A DNA stretch of 64,000 nt from Desulfonatronovibrio hydrogenovorans DSM 9292 (GTDB lineage Bacteria > Desulfobacterota > Desulfovibrionia > Desulfovibrionales > Desulfonatronovibrionaceae). Positions 27,345-36,496 of the stretch are shown here, piece by piece. Position 1 is the first letter of the stretch, and each line of letters begins with the position of its first letter. The position numbers and the translations under genes were made by a program. Below the pieces are notes generated by a model that saw only the letters and a program-made list of their open reading frames with translations, made no database searches and was not told where the DNA came from. The stretch lies in NCBI RefSeq assembly GCF_000686525.1, contig NZ_JMKT01000016.1, positions 1 through 64,000 of the forward strand, read 5' to 3'.

Positions 27345-28367
27345 ATGAAAAAAATCACTTCCTTTCTTCTGGTTCTGAGTTTCATGCTGGCTGGACCTTC
27401 AGGCCTGGTTCTGTCTCAAGCCCTGGCCAGTGAAATTACAGTCTACACTTCCTATGAGGAAGATGAGGCAGCTGCTTTTCTGGCTGCCTTTAACAAAGAC
27501 AACCCGGACATCAGGGTTAACCTGCTCCGGCTGTCCACAGGTGACCTGCATGCCCGCATGCTTGCTGAAAGCTCCAATCCCAGACACGATGTCATCTGGG
27601 GCTGGGCAGTGACCAACATGGTTGATCCCAGGATCATGAATATGCTTGAACCTTATCAGGCCAAAGGCATTGAAAAGGTTCCCTCCAGGTTCCGTGATCC
27701 CGGCAACAAATGGTTTGCCAAGACCGGCTATATGGCTGCTTTTTGCGTCAACAACGAAATTCTCAAACGCAAAAATCTGCCCATGCCCACTTCCTGGGCT
27801 GATCTTCTGAAGCCTGAATTCCAAGGTGAGGTGGTCATGCCCAATCCGGCCAGTTCAGGAACCGGCTATCTTATGATTGCCTCCATCCTGCAGATGAAAG
27901 GGGAGGAAAAAGGCTGGGAATACCTGGAAAATCTTGATCGCAATATCGCCCAGTACATCAAGAGCGGTTCAAGACCATGCAATGTTGCCAGTGCTGGCGA
28001 ATTCGCTGTTGGAGCTTCTTTTGCCCTGCGGGCCATTAAAAATATTGATGAAGGATTTCCCATCACCATGATTATTCCTTCCGAAGGCGCAGGCAACGAA
28101 CTTGAAGCCACCGGTCTGATGAAGACTTCCCGAAACAAGGAAGCTGCCAAACGCTTCATCGACTGGACCCTGTCCGAGAATGCAGTCAATGAATACTACA
28201 AATGGAAGGAAATAGTAACTGTTGAAGGCGGGACCATGCCCCAGAGCTTTATTCAGGCTGGACTTCCCAAAGATATCGGATCAGTTATGGTGGACATGGA
28301 TTTTCCCTGGTCTGCCGCCAACAGGGACCGGATCCTGGGTGAATGGCAGACAAAGTTGGAACGCTAA
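27345..28367 (+). CDS. phnS: 2-aminoethylphosphonate-type ABC transporter substrate-binding protein
   Basis: From ATG 27345 the protein is 340 residues and opens with a signal peptide (MKKITSFLLVLSFMLAG...SQALA). The mature part is a periplasmic binding protein of the iron/AEP class: EITVYTSYEEDEA, WGWAVTNMVD, VVMPNPASSGTGYL, GEEKGWEYL, SGSRPCNVASAGEFAVG. These phrases match the putative AEP-binding PhnS2 family rather than FbpA iron binders. It is first of a three-gene importer. The upstream-extended frame to 27234 is rejected because it lacks a ribosome site and would bury the signal peptide. Confidence 0.85.
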   Translation: MKKITSFLLVLSFMLAGPSGLVLSQALASEITVYTSYEEDEAAAFLAAFNKDNPDIRVNLLRLSTGDLHARMLAESSNPRHDVIWGWAVTNMVDPRIMNMLEPYQAKGIEKVPSRFRDPGNKWFAKTGYMAAFCVNNEILKRKNLPMPTSWADLLKPEFQGEVVMPNPASSGTGYLMIASILQMKGEEKGWEYLENLDRNIAQYIKSGSRPCNVASAGEFAVGASFALRAIKNIDEGFPITMIIPSEGAGNELEATGLMKTSRNKEAAKRFIDWTLSENAVNEYYKWKEIVTVEGGTMPQSFIQAGLPKDIGSVMVDMDFPWSAANRDRILGEWQTKLER

Positions 28368-28471
28368 CCTGCAGGCAATTGATTAAAATACCATCACCAG
28401 CATTTTCCGCCGGAATCAGTCCAGCGGAAAATGCTCTAAAATAAACGCACCTATCAAATAATAATAAACGC

Positions 28472-29500
28472 ATGACCCTGGAAATCCGCAATATCAACAA
28501 GTCCTTTGGCACGATAAAAGCCCTGGACAATGTATCGATGACCATTGAAAACGGCAGTCTGGTCTGCTTTCTTGGGCCTTCAGGGTGCGGCAAAACCACC
28601 CTGCTCCGGGTCATATCCGGCCTTGAACTGCCAGACTCAGGATCAATCCTTGTAGACGGGCAGAATATGTCCACTGTCCCGGCCCGCAGCCGAAATTTTG
28701 GAATGGTCTTCCAGTCCTATTCACTTTTCCCCAACCTGACCATTGCTGCAAATGTCGCCTATGGCCTGGAATGTCGAAGATGGCCAAAATCTGACATTGC
28801 TCTGCGGGTTGATAATATGCTCAGCCTTGTTCATCTTGAGGATCAGGCCCATAAATATCCCCATCAACTGTCAGGAGGCCAGCAGCAGCGGGTGGCTCTG
28901 GCCAGGGCTCTGGCTCCCAGGCCATCTGTCCTGCTTCTGGATGAGCCTCTATCAGCCCTGGACGCCAAGGTACGGGAGGAATTGCGGGAAGAAATCAAAA
29001 CCCTGCAGCAGCGTCTCAATATCACAACCATCATGGTCACCCATGATCAGGAGGAGGCTCTGACTCTGGCTGACCGGATCATGGTCATGAAGGACGGAAA
29101 AGTCATGCAGACCGGAGCGCCCATGGATATCTACAGCCAGCCTGAAAACCCATTTGTGGCCCAGTTCATTGGCCGGATGAACATTGTTCCTGCGGACATG
29201 GGCATCCGGTTCTCCTCCAATGGCGGACCTAAGGGAACTAAGGCCAAAGTCCTGGGAATCAGGCCTGAAAACATAGGCCTGACTGATCATCCCGGAACGG
29301 AGAAAAGACTTAGTGGGACTGTCCAGGGGATTTCAAGACTTGGAAATCTGACCAGGGTAAGAATCAGCCTGAGCAACAACGGTCACCAACCAGTTACAAT
29401 CACAAGTGAAATTCAGGGGTTCGGGCAGGATCTCCAGATAGGAGAAGAAAGAACCCTGGTCATTGATCCCCAAACAGTCCGAGTTTTGGAATGGGCATAA
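28472..29500 (+). CDS. phnT: 2-aminoethylphosphonate-type ABC transporter ATP-binding protein
   Basis: The 342-residue ATPase of the CysA/PotA type shows Walker A GPSGCGKTTLLRVISGLE, Q-loop MVFQSYSLFPN, signature [15 protein letters not shown], Walker B SVLLLDEPLSALD and switch MVTHDQEEAL. A C-terminal TOBE-like regulatory domain (about 240-342) follows. It energises the PhnU permease. The start lacks a clear ribosome site. It follows phnS by 104 bp and overlaps phnU by 10 bp. Confidence 0.87.
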   Translation: MTLEIRNINKSFGTIKALDNVSMTIENGSLVCFLGPSGCGKTTLLRVISGLELPDSGSILVDGQNMSTVPARSRNFGMVFQSYSLFPNLTIAANVAYGLECRRWPKSDIALRVDNMLSLVHLEDQAHKYPHQLSGGQQQRVALARALAPRPSVLLLDEPLSALDAKVREELREEIKTLQQRLNITTIMVTHDQEEALTLADRIMVMKDGKVMQTGAPMDIYSQPENPFVAQFIGRMNIVPADMGIRFSSNGGPKGTKAKVLGIRPENIGLTDHPGTEKRLSGTVQGISRLGNLTRVRISLSNNGHQPVTITSEIQGFGQDLQIGEERTLVIDPQTVRVLEWA

Positions 29501-31191
29501 GCCTTGCTCAGAAGGCCAGATATGCGGGCGGATTTATCCAGCGGGCCTTGCCCATGGATAGGGAAGCTCTTCTAAAAATCATTGTGGCCTGCATGGTGGC
29601 TCTGCCTCTGATAGTCTTTGTCCTCTACCCCCTGATCCACATCCTGGGAAGAAGCTTCCAGACTCCAGATGGAATCGGTCTGAGCAATTATTTTTCCGTT
29701 CTGGGCAATCAAAGATTTCTTGGACTGGTCTACAACAGTTTTGAAGTAACCCTGGTCACCACCGGGTTGACCGTTATCCTGGCATTCATCTTCGCTTTTG
29801 CCATCCAGCGGACCAATGTCCCGATAAAAAACCTGTTCAGGCTCATTGCCCTGATTCCCCTGTTTGCTCCGTCCCTGGTTCAGGCTCAGGGGCTTCTTCT
29901 GCTGCTGGGCAGAAACGGTCTCATCAACCGGACCTTGGGCACTGAATTTTCAATTTATGGATACTGGGGGATAGTTATTTCCAGTGTGCTCTATGTTTTT
30001 CCGTATGCTTTCCTTATTTTTTCCGCGTCCCTGGCCATGGCTGACAACCGCCTTTACGAATCATCGCGCATCCTTGGAGCCGGTCCCTGGAGGACCTTCA
30101 TGACCGTAACCCTGCCTTCAGCAAGGTTTGCCCTGATGGCCTCCACCTTTGTGGTTTTCACCCTGGTCATAACTGATTTTGGAAATCCCATGGTCATAGG
30201 CGGAGACTATAATGTCCTGGCAACCGAGGTCTATAATCAGGTCATTGGACAGGCAAACTTTGAACTGGGAACGGTCATCGGCATGGTCCTGCTGGTTCCG
30301 GTCGCCCTGGCGGTGGCCGTTGAAAAGTTTTTCTACAAAAACAACCAGCACCAGCTGTCAGATCATGCCAAGCCCATGGTGATCCTGCCCCATAAACTCA
30401 GAGATACTGTTTTCACCTTTTACTCTGGGTTAATCTGCCTGTGCATCCTGGCTGTGGTAGGAATAGTAATTTTCGCCAGTTTTACCCATCTCTGGCCTTA
30501 CCGCATGGACTTCTCCCTCAGGCACTACGCCTTTGACGTCCAGAACGGAATTCAGCCTCTGTGGAACAGTATTTATGTGGGACTCATGGCTGCTGGGATC
30601 GGGGTGGTGGCTGCAGGTCTTGGAGCCTATGTCACTGAAAGATTTAAAACCTTTCTGGATTCGCCCCTGTATTTTCTGTGCATCGTACCGGCAGCTGTTC
30701 CGGGAATGGTCCTGGGGCTCGGATATATCCTGGCTTTCAATAATCCTTCCAACCCGGTGCACGCCATTTACGGGTCTTTGCTGCTTATCGCCATCTGTAA
30801 CGTCTACTATTATCACGCCCAGGGTTTCCTCATTGCTTCCACCAGTATGAAACAGATCAGCAGCACCTATGATGAAGCCTCGGCCACCCTGGGCGGGACT
30901 TTTATCCGGACCATACGCAAAATCACCCTGCCCATAATGTGGCCCACCCTGGTCGGAGTTGCTGTATTCTTTTTCATGCGCAGCATGGTCACCTTAAGCG
31001 CAGTGATTTTCCTCATCACCCCATCCTCTCAAGTGGCTGCAGTATCGGTACTGCTCCTAGAAGACAGGGGAGCCGTGAACCAGGCTGCGGCCTTTTCAGT
31101 CTGCATCATGGGGGTGGTTGTGGCTTCCTTGCTTGTGGCCAGAATAATTCTTAATCTGAACGGTTACCGGCATATCTCCCTGATCCGCTGA
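29491..31191 (+). CDS. phnU: 2-aminoethylphosphonate-type ABC transporter permease (fused double permease)
   Basis: The 566-residue protein consists of two tandem permease halves with about 12 helices. EAA-type loops lie at YESSRILGAGPWRTFMTVTLP (first half) and YDEASATLGGTFIRTIRKITLP (second half). The fused layout is standard for the FbpB/PhnU2 group, so a single gene supplies both halves of the channel. No phosphonate-degrading genes (phnW, phnX or C-P lyase) are adjacent, so the imported compound is processed elsewhere or is not AEP. Confidence 0.85.
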   Translation: MGISLAQKARYAGGFIQRALPMDREALLKIIVACMVALPLIVFVLYPLIHILGRSFQTPDGIGLSNYFSVLGNQRFLGLVYNSFEVTLVTTGLTVILAFIFAFAIQRTNVPIKNLFRLIALIPLFAPSLVQAQGLLLLLGRNGLINRTLGTEFSIYGYWGIVISSVLYVFPYAFLIFSASLAMADNRLYESSRILGAGPWRTFMTVTLPSARFALMASTFVVFTLVITDFGNPMVIGGDYNVLATEVYNQVIGQANFELGTVIGMVLLVPVALAVAVEKFFYKNNQHQLSDHAKPMVILPHKLRDTVFTFYSGLICLCILAVVGIVIFASFTHLWPYRMDFSLRHYAFDVQNGIQPLWNSIYVGLMAAGIGVVAAGLGAYVTERFKTFLDSPLYFLCIVPAAVPGMVLGLGYILAFNNPSNPVHAIYGSLLLIAICNVYYYHAQGFLIASTSMKQISSTYDEASATLGGTFIRTIRKITLPIMWPTLVGVAVFFFMRSMVTLSAVIFLITPSSQVAAVSVLLLEDRGAVNQAAAFSVCIMGVVVASLLVARIILNLNGYRHISLIR

Positions 31192-31201
31192 CCAGAATCC
31201 C

Positions 31202-31918
31202 CTAAATCAAAAGATCCTTCAGACAGGTGATATCCTCAAGCACCAGGTCAGCGCTGTTTCCCAGTGATTCCCTGGTCCCGGCCCCGGTCAGCACTCCAAT
31301 GCGGATGCCTGCCCCAGCCAGCCTGGCCATTACCATATCGTGGTCACTGTCGCCAACCACAGCCACGGCCCGGGGCTGCAGGCCAGTGACCCTGCAGAAC
31401 CCTTGAGCCATGCCAGGCCCGGGCTTGGGGCCGAATCCGCTGTCGTATCCAGCCACAAAACTTACCAGATCCGACAGACCGAATTCATTGACCGTGGCCA
31501 TGGCCCCTGCTTCGCTGTCATTGGTGGCAATGCCAAGCAGCAAACCTCTGTCCTTCAAAAAACCAAAAAAGGTTTTCAGATCAGTTACCGGAGCTGCATT
31601 AGCCAGGCCCAGCCGATTAAAAGCATCATCAAGATACTGGTGCAGAACCTTGGTGGGTCTGATCGCGCCGAGATCTCTCCAGAACTCGGCCAGTTCCAGA
31701 GAATATCCGGCTGCGATAAGCGAATCAGGAAGAAAACGATTTTCGTTCAGGTCCAGCCCCCCTGCAGAAAGCAATACCTGGGCCAGATCCTTGTTTCCTC
31801 CTGCGGCAAAGTCAGCGGCATCTCTGACTACCGGGAGCCATGTCCTGGTAAAGTCGAACAAGGTGCCGTCCTTGTCGAACAGCACCCCTTTGATGGATGA
31901 AAGATTCTGCTTACTCAT
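31202..31918 (-). CDS. HAD-superfamily hydrolase, phosphoglycolate-phosphatase-like
   Basis: The 238-residue protein has HAD subfamily IA motifs: nucleophile FDKDGTLFDF, motif II ATND, conserved lysine in GFGPKPGPGM and motif IV VVGDSDHDM. It resembles Gph/PhnX-like phosphatases. Phosphonatase (PhnX) normally has FDWAGT in motif I, so this is not a clear phosphonoacetaldehyde hydrolase despite its position. It is convergent with phnU, with only 10 bp between stops. The substrate is unknown. Confidence 0.85.
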   Translation of the reverse strand: MSKQNLSSIKGVLFDKDGTLFDFTRTWLPVVRDAADFAAGGNKDLAQVLLSAGGLDLNENRFLPDSLIAAGYSLELAEFWRDLGAIRPTKVLHQYLDDAFNRLGLANAAPVTDLKTFFGFLKDRGLLLGIATNDSEAGAMATVNEFGLSDLVSFVAGYDSGFGPKPGPGMAQGFCRVTGLQPRAVAVVGDSDHDMVMARLAGAGIRIGVLTGAGTRESLGNSADLVLEDITCLKDLLI

Positions 31919-31959
31919 AATTATCAGTTTGCAAGGTAAATCCTCCAGGATATCCTTGA

Positions 31960-33390
31960 TCAGAGCAACGGGCTGAAAATCTTGACCACACCTTCGGTCA
32001 CCCTTTTAGGCAGAGGTCTCTTAAACCATGCATCGGCCCTGACCAGGGAGGAATGGCCCTTGTAACAGTTCTGGAGCATGCTCAGGTTGTAAATGAATTC
32101 AGGTTCAAACAGGATAAGGACCAGTTCCATGTTCAGGTAAAATGAACGGATGTCAAAATTGGCCGAACCCACTATGGCCATATCATCGTCAACTGTCATG
32201 ATTTTTGTATGGAGCATACCCTGGTTGAACAGGTAAACATTGCATCCGTTTTTCAGGGCCACTCCGCAATAGTAGGCAGTAGCCTGGTCCACAAGGAGAT
32301 GGTCACTGCGGTCCGGGACAATTATATCAACATCCACCCCCCGGGCGGTGGCCAGCCTGAGGGCGGTAATCAAACCTTCATTGGGAATGAAATAGGGTGA
32401 GGTTATTGATATTTTTCGCCGGGCCGACTGAATGGACTGGATGAGGATGTCCTGAAAGCCTTCAGTCGGCTGGTCTGGTCCGGTGGGAACGACCTGGATG
32501 GTTGCCTTGCCCTCTTTGCGGGCATTCGGATAAAGATCTGGAAAATCAAGAACTTCATCAGTCTCGTAGTACCAGTCCTCCACAAATACGGTCTGAAGTT
32601 GCCTGACTGTGGGCCCTTTGATCCTGACCATTACATCATGCCACTGCCCTGCCTTTTTATGCCCGAATTCTGATTCTACAATGTTCTGGGAGCCAGTATA
32701 ACCGATTTGACCATCGATCACAGCCAGTTTCCGGTGATTCCTGATGTCCAGGCGAGAAAGCCTGAGCCTTAAAGGGTTGGCAGGAAGAGCAGGATATACC
32801 TCAACTCCTTTTCGGCTCATCCAGCTGCCCAGCTCTGAAAACATGCCCCGCGACCCTACGGCATCAGCAAGAACCCTGCATTGAACCCCTTTTTGGGCAG
32901 CCTCAACCAGTGCTCCGGCAACCTGCCTTCCTGTGTCGTCATTTCTAAAGATATAAAACAAAAGGTGGACATGGTTCCTGGCCTCTTTGATATCTGTCAT
33001 CAGCGAGGATATAAAATCATCGGTATCTGCAATAAGGCCGACTTTGTTGCTGCCTAGAAGAGGCAGTCCCCCGTGGGCCTCAGCCAAGCTAACCAGGACC
33101 TGGTAGTCACGGTTGACCTGACATCCCTGATAACTGGGACACTCAAGATATTCGGAATTGACCAGATGAAAATTGCGGTGCTCTTTGAGCCTTCGAAAAA
33201 CCCTGGGCCTGCTCAACCCATGTTCACCAACCAGCAGATAAAGGACAAGCCCCAGCCAGGGGGAAAGAAAAATTACTGCCACCCAGGCCAGACAGGTGGT
33301 GGGGTCATCCTTGCGCATGCCTATGACAGGGATCATGCATATCCGGATTATCCATCCGCCCACTATCCAGAACATTGAATCGAAAATCAT
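31960..33390 (-). CDS. cls: Cardiolipin synthase (phospholipase D family)
   Basis: The 476-residue protein has two N-terminal membrane helices and two HKD catalytic motifs: NHRKLAVIDGQIGYTGSQNI and HTKIMTVDDDMAIVGSANFD. It condenses two phosphatidylglycerol molecules to cardiolipin at the inner membrane. Length and helix placement match Cls. It lies 42 bp upstream of the HAD gene on the same strand and may share its transcript. Confidence 0.92.
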   Translation of the reverse strand: MIFDSMFWIVGGWIIRICMIPVIGMRKDDPTTCLAWVAVIFLSPWLGLVLYLLVGEHGLSRPRVFRRLKEHRNFHLVNSEYLECPSYQGCQVNRDYQVLVSLAEAHGGLPLLGSNKVGLIADTDDFISSLMTDIKEARNHVHLLFYIFRNDDTGRQVAGALVEAAQKGVQCRVLADAVGSRGMFSELGSWMSRKGVEVYPALPANPLRLRLSRLDIRNHRKLAVIDGQIGYTGSQNIVESEFGHKKAGQWHDVMVRIKGPTVRQLQTVFVEDWYYETDEVLDFPDLYPNARKEGKATIQVVPTGPDQPTEGFQDILIQSIQSARRKISITSPYFIPNEGLITALRLATARGVDVDIIVPDRSDHLLVDQATAYYCGVALKNGCNVYLFNQGMLHTKIMTVDDDMAIVGSANFDIRSFYLNMELVLILFEPEFIYNLSMLQNCYKGHSSLVRADAWFKRPLPKRVTEGVVKIFSPLL

Positions 33391-33687
33391 TGTTTCTCCG
33401 AGCTGATTTGGAGCATTTGCCTCTGGAATTATTAAGGTGATTATTTATTCTTGAGAATATCCTTGGCACTTGATGAACTAATTGGTTTCAAGGCTGGAAA
33501 CAAGGAGATTTTCACCCTTTGCCAAATTCTGTCACCTGAACCATGCCACTAGGTAACATGTGGTTGAAATATAGAAATAATTTCACTTAGGATGAGATCA
33601 TAGCAAAATGCCTGGTTCAACCTGATAATCATGACTTATGGATTGATGATGGAATGGCCTAGGTCCATCCAGGTTCGCCCTTTGACC

Positions 33688-33704
33688 TTGATAATTTATA
33701 TCAA
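33688..33704. promoter_or_regulatory. Palindromic operator candidate
   Basis: TTGATA and TATCAA flank a 5-nt spacer, six bases before a near-consensus promoter. This placement suits a transcription regulator. The arms look like FNR half-sites but the spacing (7 between TTGAT and ATCAA) is not the FNR spacing of 4, so the regulator is unknown. Confidence 0.5.
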
Positions 33705-33709
33705 AATCA

Positions 33710-33738
33710 TTGACTGCAAGCTTGAATATGTTTATAAT
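33710..33738 (+). promoter_or_regulatory. Sigma70 promoter of the DUF4198-ABC operon
   Basis: TTGACT (33710-33715) and TATAAT (33733-33738) are separated by 17 bp, near-ideal -35 and -10 boxes. Expected start is near 33745, leaving an 87-nt leader before the ATG at 33832. The remainder of 33391-33831 holds no other recognised feature. Confidence 0.65.
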
Positions 33739-33831
33739 TCCTATCGTGTTGGTATGGATTCGGATTTGCCGCTAGAAAGAAATGATTCCCGAAAGCAATT
33801 ACGGTCGATTAATAATCAGAAGGAGTTGTTG

Positions 33832-34560
33832 ATGAAAAAATTTATCACTGTATTGGGGGCAATGCTAGGCATGATATTTATCTCGCTTTCATCGTCCCTA
33901 GCTCACTGCATATGGACTGAAGTACCTTTCAAAGTTGAGCCGGGACAAGAGTTTACCGTAAGTGCTTATTATGCCCACCCCGACTATCCTCTTGAAGAAA
34001 GAGACAAGACCAGTCTAAGTCTGGTGGTACTTAAGCCGGGGGAGGAAATGCAGGAGATCGTTCTTTTTGAAAATCCCTACCATTATGATAATGAAGTCAG
34101 CCTGAACAGTCCAGGGCAACATTTTTTTGTGCTGGAGCGCAGCCCCAACCGCTACAGGCTGTCCGAAATAAGGGATTTCGGAAAAAGCATGACCTGGGTC
34201 GGAGAAGCCGGCTCCCTAGTTCATGATCCTGTAGGAATTCCTCTGGAAATTATTACGGTCAAGGTCAATGAGCTTGCCAACGGCCATAAAGAATTGACTG
34301 TACAGGTACTTTTTAAAGGCAGCCCTGTCTCAGGAGGTGCAATAGAGGTCTTCCAGTCCCTGGAGAACGATTCAATCCTTTATGATGAGATCGCCGAATA
34401 TGATGTGCCAAAAGGCGGCAAGGTGACTTTTACCATTGATCCTTCCCGCAAATATGTTCTTGAGACAGACCACCGGGTCCCAGCCAGGGAAATAGCTGGG
34501 ACTGGTTTTGCCATTACCGAGGTCAGGTTCCGCTCTACATTGTTTATTGGAGCAATGTAG
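33832..34560 (+). CDS. Exported DUF4198-like protein
   Basis: From ATG 33832 (AAGGAG 7 nt upstream) the protein is 242 residues. A signal peptide (MKKFITVLGAMLGMIFISLS...) probably ends at LA, so the mature protein would begin with His (HCIWTEVPFKVEPGQ). Two beta-rich domains follow. DUF4198 proteins accompany nickel or cobalt uptake systems (NikK) and are thought to present metal at the outer face of the membrane. An N-terminal His is a frequent metal ligand in exported metal proteins. It is first of five tightly packed genes. The open frame begins 67 codons earlier, but that region contains the promoter. Confidence 0.75.
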   Translation: MKKFITVLGAMLGMIFISLSSSLAHCIWTEVPFKVEPGQEFTVSAYYAHPDYPLEERDKTSLSLVVLKPGEEMQEIVLFENPYHYDNEVSLNSPGQHFFVLERSPNRYRLSEIRDFGKSMTWVGEAGSLVHDPVGIPLEIITVKVNELANGHKELTVQVLFKGSPVSGGAIEVFQSLENDSILYDEIAEYDVPKGGKVTFTIDPSRKYVLETDHRVPAREIAGTGFAITEVRFRSTLFIGAM

Positions 34561-34633
34561 ATCACCTTGAGGCAGGATATCCCATCCATAAAACAAAATT
34601 TTTTCTGAATTAAACATTTTCTTGGAGGATAAA

Positions 34634-34948
34634 ATGAAATTAAGTGCATTTGTTCTTGCTGGTTGCCTCATATTTGCTGTGCCAGCTGTTCAGGCCCACA
34701 AGCCTCTGGTCTCCTGCTTTGACAATGGGGACAACACTATCACCTGCCAGGGAGGTTTTTCAGATGGTTCTTCGGCCGCCGGGGTGATGATGCAGATCAA
34801 GGCCAGGGACGGAAGAGTATTGCAAAGAGGCCTGATGAATGACAACTCTGAGTTCACGTTTACCAAGCCAAGGGATGAATTTGTCGTACTTTTCGATGCA
34901 GGACCAGAACACAGGCTTAGAGTCCCTGGAAACAGGATCGCTCAATAA
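34634..34948 (+). CDS. Small exported beta protein
   Basis: The 104-residue protein begins at ATG 34634 with GGAGG 5 nt upstream. The signal peptide ends at VQA, again leaving a mature N-terminal His (HKPLVSCFDNG). Two Cys (SC and TC) near the mature N-terminus could form a disulfide. The remainder (GVMMQIKARDGRVLQRGLM, then RDEFVVLFDAGPEHRLRV) looks like a small carboxypeptidase-regulatory-type beta sandwich, as in NikL-type companions. I do not recognise a named family. Its stop overlaps the ATPase start by 1 bp. Confidence 0.7.
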   Translation: MKLSAFVLAGCLIFAVPAVQAHKPLVSCFDNGDNTITCQGGFSDGSSAAGVMMQIKARDGRVLQRGLMNDNSEFTFTKPRDEFVVLFDAGPEHRLRVPGNRIAQ

Positions 34949-35826
34949 TGAACGCAATTGAGGTTCATAATCTCAGCCACCAATACAACTGCAAGACAGT
35001 ATACAGGGATCTAACCTTTTCAGTACCTCAAGGGTCCATATGTGGGCTGCTCGGAAAAAACGGCCAGGGCAAAACAACCCTGGTCAATATCCTTATGGGG
35101 TTTTTAAAGCCCAGTGCAGGCAGATGTCTGGTCCTGGGGGAAAACTCTCACAGCTTGTCGCCAGATGTACGCAAGCGTATCGGCCTTCTTCATGAAGGGC
35201 ATCAAGCATACGAGTTCATGACCATCGCTCAGACTGAAAAATTCTTCCGAGGGTTTTACCCTGACTGGAATCCTGACATCTTTTATTCTCTGATCAAAAA
35301 AATGGGACTTTCCCAAAAGCACAAAGTTGGCAATATGTCCTGCGGCCAACGCTCTCAGGTGGTGCTTGGAGTAATCATGGCCCAAAATCCGGACCTGTTG
35401 ATTCTTGACGACTACTCCATGGGCCTTGATGCCGGATACAGAAGGCTCTTTCTTGACGTGCTTCACGATTTTGCGGCCCTAGAGGGCAAGACCATATTCG
35501 TGACCAGTCATATTGTTCAGGATCTTGAACAGCTGGTGGACACCATTTTTTTTCTGGACCAGGGCAGGATAACCAGGGCTGGGCTTAAGGAATTTCTCAC
35601 TTCCTTTAAAAAATACGTCTTTCATTCGAATTCAAGTACAGCCCCTCATGAAGATGAAGTCATCAAGGGAGTTGAGCGAAGAGGGGACCGGTTTACTGTT
35701 TATTCATTCCGCAACCAGGATACTGTCACTGAGCATCTGTCCAGGCAAGGGGTGAAGGTCAGGGAACTGTATAGAGCTGACATGACCCTGGAAGACGGGT
35801 TCATCGGACTGATGGGGAAGTACTGA
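34948..35826 (+). CDS. ABC-2-type transporter ATP-binding protein
   Basis: The 292-residue ATPase has Walker A GLLGKNGQGKTTLVNILMGF, a signature reading MSCGQRSQVVLG in place of LSGGQ, and Walker B LLILDDYSMGLD, in which Asp replaces the catalytic Glu. The switch is TSHIVQD. A C-terminal extension (about 215-292) follows the nucleotide-binding fold. These substitutions suggest slow or altered hydrolysis, or a subfamily trait. It pairs with the adjacent permease. Confidence 0.85.
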   Translation: MNAIEVHNLSHQYNCKTVYRDLTFSVPQGSICGLLGKNGQGKTTLVNILMGFLKPSAGRCLVLGENSHSLSPDVRKRIGLLHEGHQAYEFMTIAQTEKFFRGFYPDWNPDIFYSLIKKMGLSQKHKVGNMSCGQRSQVVLGVIMAQNPDLLILDDYSMGLDAGYRRLFLDVLHDFAALEGKTIFVTSHIVQDLEQLVDTIFFLDQGRITRAGLKEFLTSFKKYVFHSNSSTAPHEDEVIKGVERRGDRFTVYSFRNQDTVTEHLSRQGVKVRELYRADMTLEDGFIGLMGKY

Positions 35827-35827
35827 C

Positions 35828-36496
35828 ATGATTTCATCAATCCTGCTCAAGGAATGGCTTAAATTGAAATATTTTTTTACCGGAGTTCTGGTGCTTAACA
35901 TTGGCGTCTGCCTGAAAATCTATTTCGATATCCGGGGGTTGATCCAGTCTGAGCACCCTGAAATGATCTGGTATGAGGCTATTCACCTGCACAATATTTT
36001 TTTCAAGGATATCATGTTTTTTCCCCTGGTAACAGGACTGGTCCTGGCCGCAGCCCAGCTTGTACCAGAAATCAGCCGGCGCAGAATGCGCATATCCCTG
36101 CATTTGCCCCTGCATCGTGATTTACTGATGTTGTTAAGCGTTGCTGCTGGCCTCTTTTTTTTCTTGATTGTGGCGGGCGTATCAACGTTGCTCATCTATT
36201 TCACCATGCGGACCTGGTTTCCTTGTGAAGTTTCATTGACCGTCTTTACGACTATGGGACCGTGGATTCTGGCTGGAATTCTGGGATATCTGGGAATTAC
36301 CGCTGTTCTCCTGGAGCCTTTTAAAATCAGAAAGACATTTCTGGCAGCAGTGTTCAGTGTGATTATATCTGTTCTGTACATGGGAATCGGTTATGGCTGG
36401 CTATCTCCGGCCATGCCATACCTTATATGGCTCTTGCCCCTGTTTCTTTTAAGTGTTTTTGAATCAGGCCAGAGATTCCAGCAAAGGGGGACCTGA
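35828..36496 (+). CDS. ABC-2-type permease-like membrane protein
   Basis: The 222-residue protein has about six membrane helices (for example FFPLVTGLVLAAAQLVPEI and MLLSVAAGLFFFLIVAGVSTLL). Gene order, one base after the ATPase stop, makes it the partner permease. It has no detectable solute-binding signature. The direction of transport is inferred to be export from the ABC-2 type. Confidence 0.75.
   Translation: MISSILLKEWLKLKYFFTGVLVLNIGVCLKIYFDIRGLIQSEHPEMIWYEAIHLHNIFFKDIMFFPLVTGLVLAAAQLVPEISRRRMRISLHLPLHRDLLMLLSVAAGLFFFLIVAGVSTLLIYFTMRTWFPCEVSLTVFTTMGPWILAGILGYLGITAVLLEPFKIRKTFLAAVFSVIISVLYMGIGYGWLSPAMPYLIWLLPLFLLSVFESGQRFQQRGT

Noticed and set aside
31202-31918. Phosphonoacetaldehyde hydrolase (PhnX) partner of phnSTU
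   Set aside because: Motif I is FDKDGT, not the FDWAGT typical of PhnX, and the gene is convergent with phnU.
33688-33704. FNR or HcpR operator
   Set aside because: Half-sites resemble FNR, but the central spacing is 7 rather than 4, and it lacks the GTCAA-type HcpR arms.
33631-33831. N-terminal 67-codon extension of the DUF4198-like protein
   Set aside because: It contains the sigma70 promoter and an internal good ribosome site precedes a normal signal peptide at 33832.
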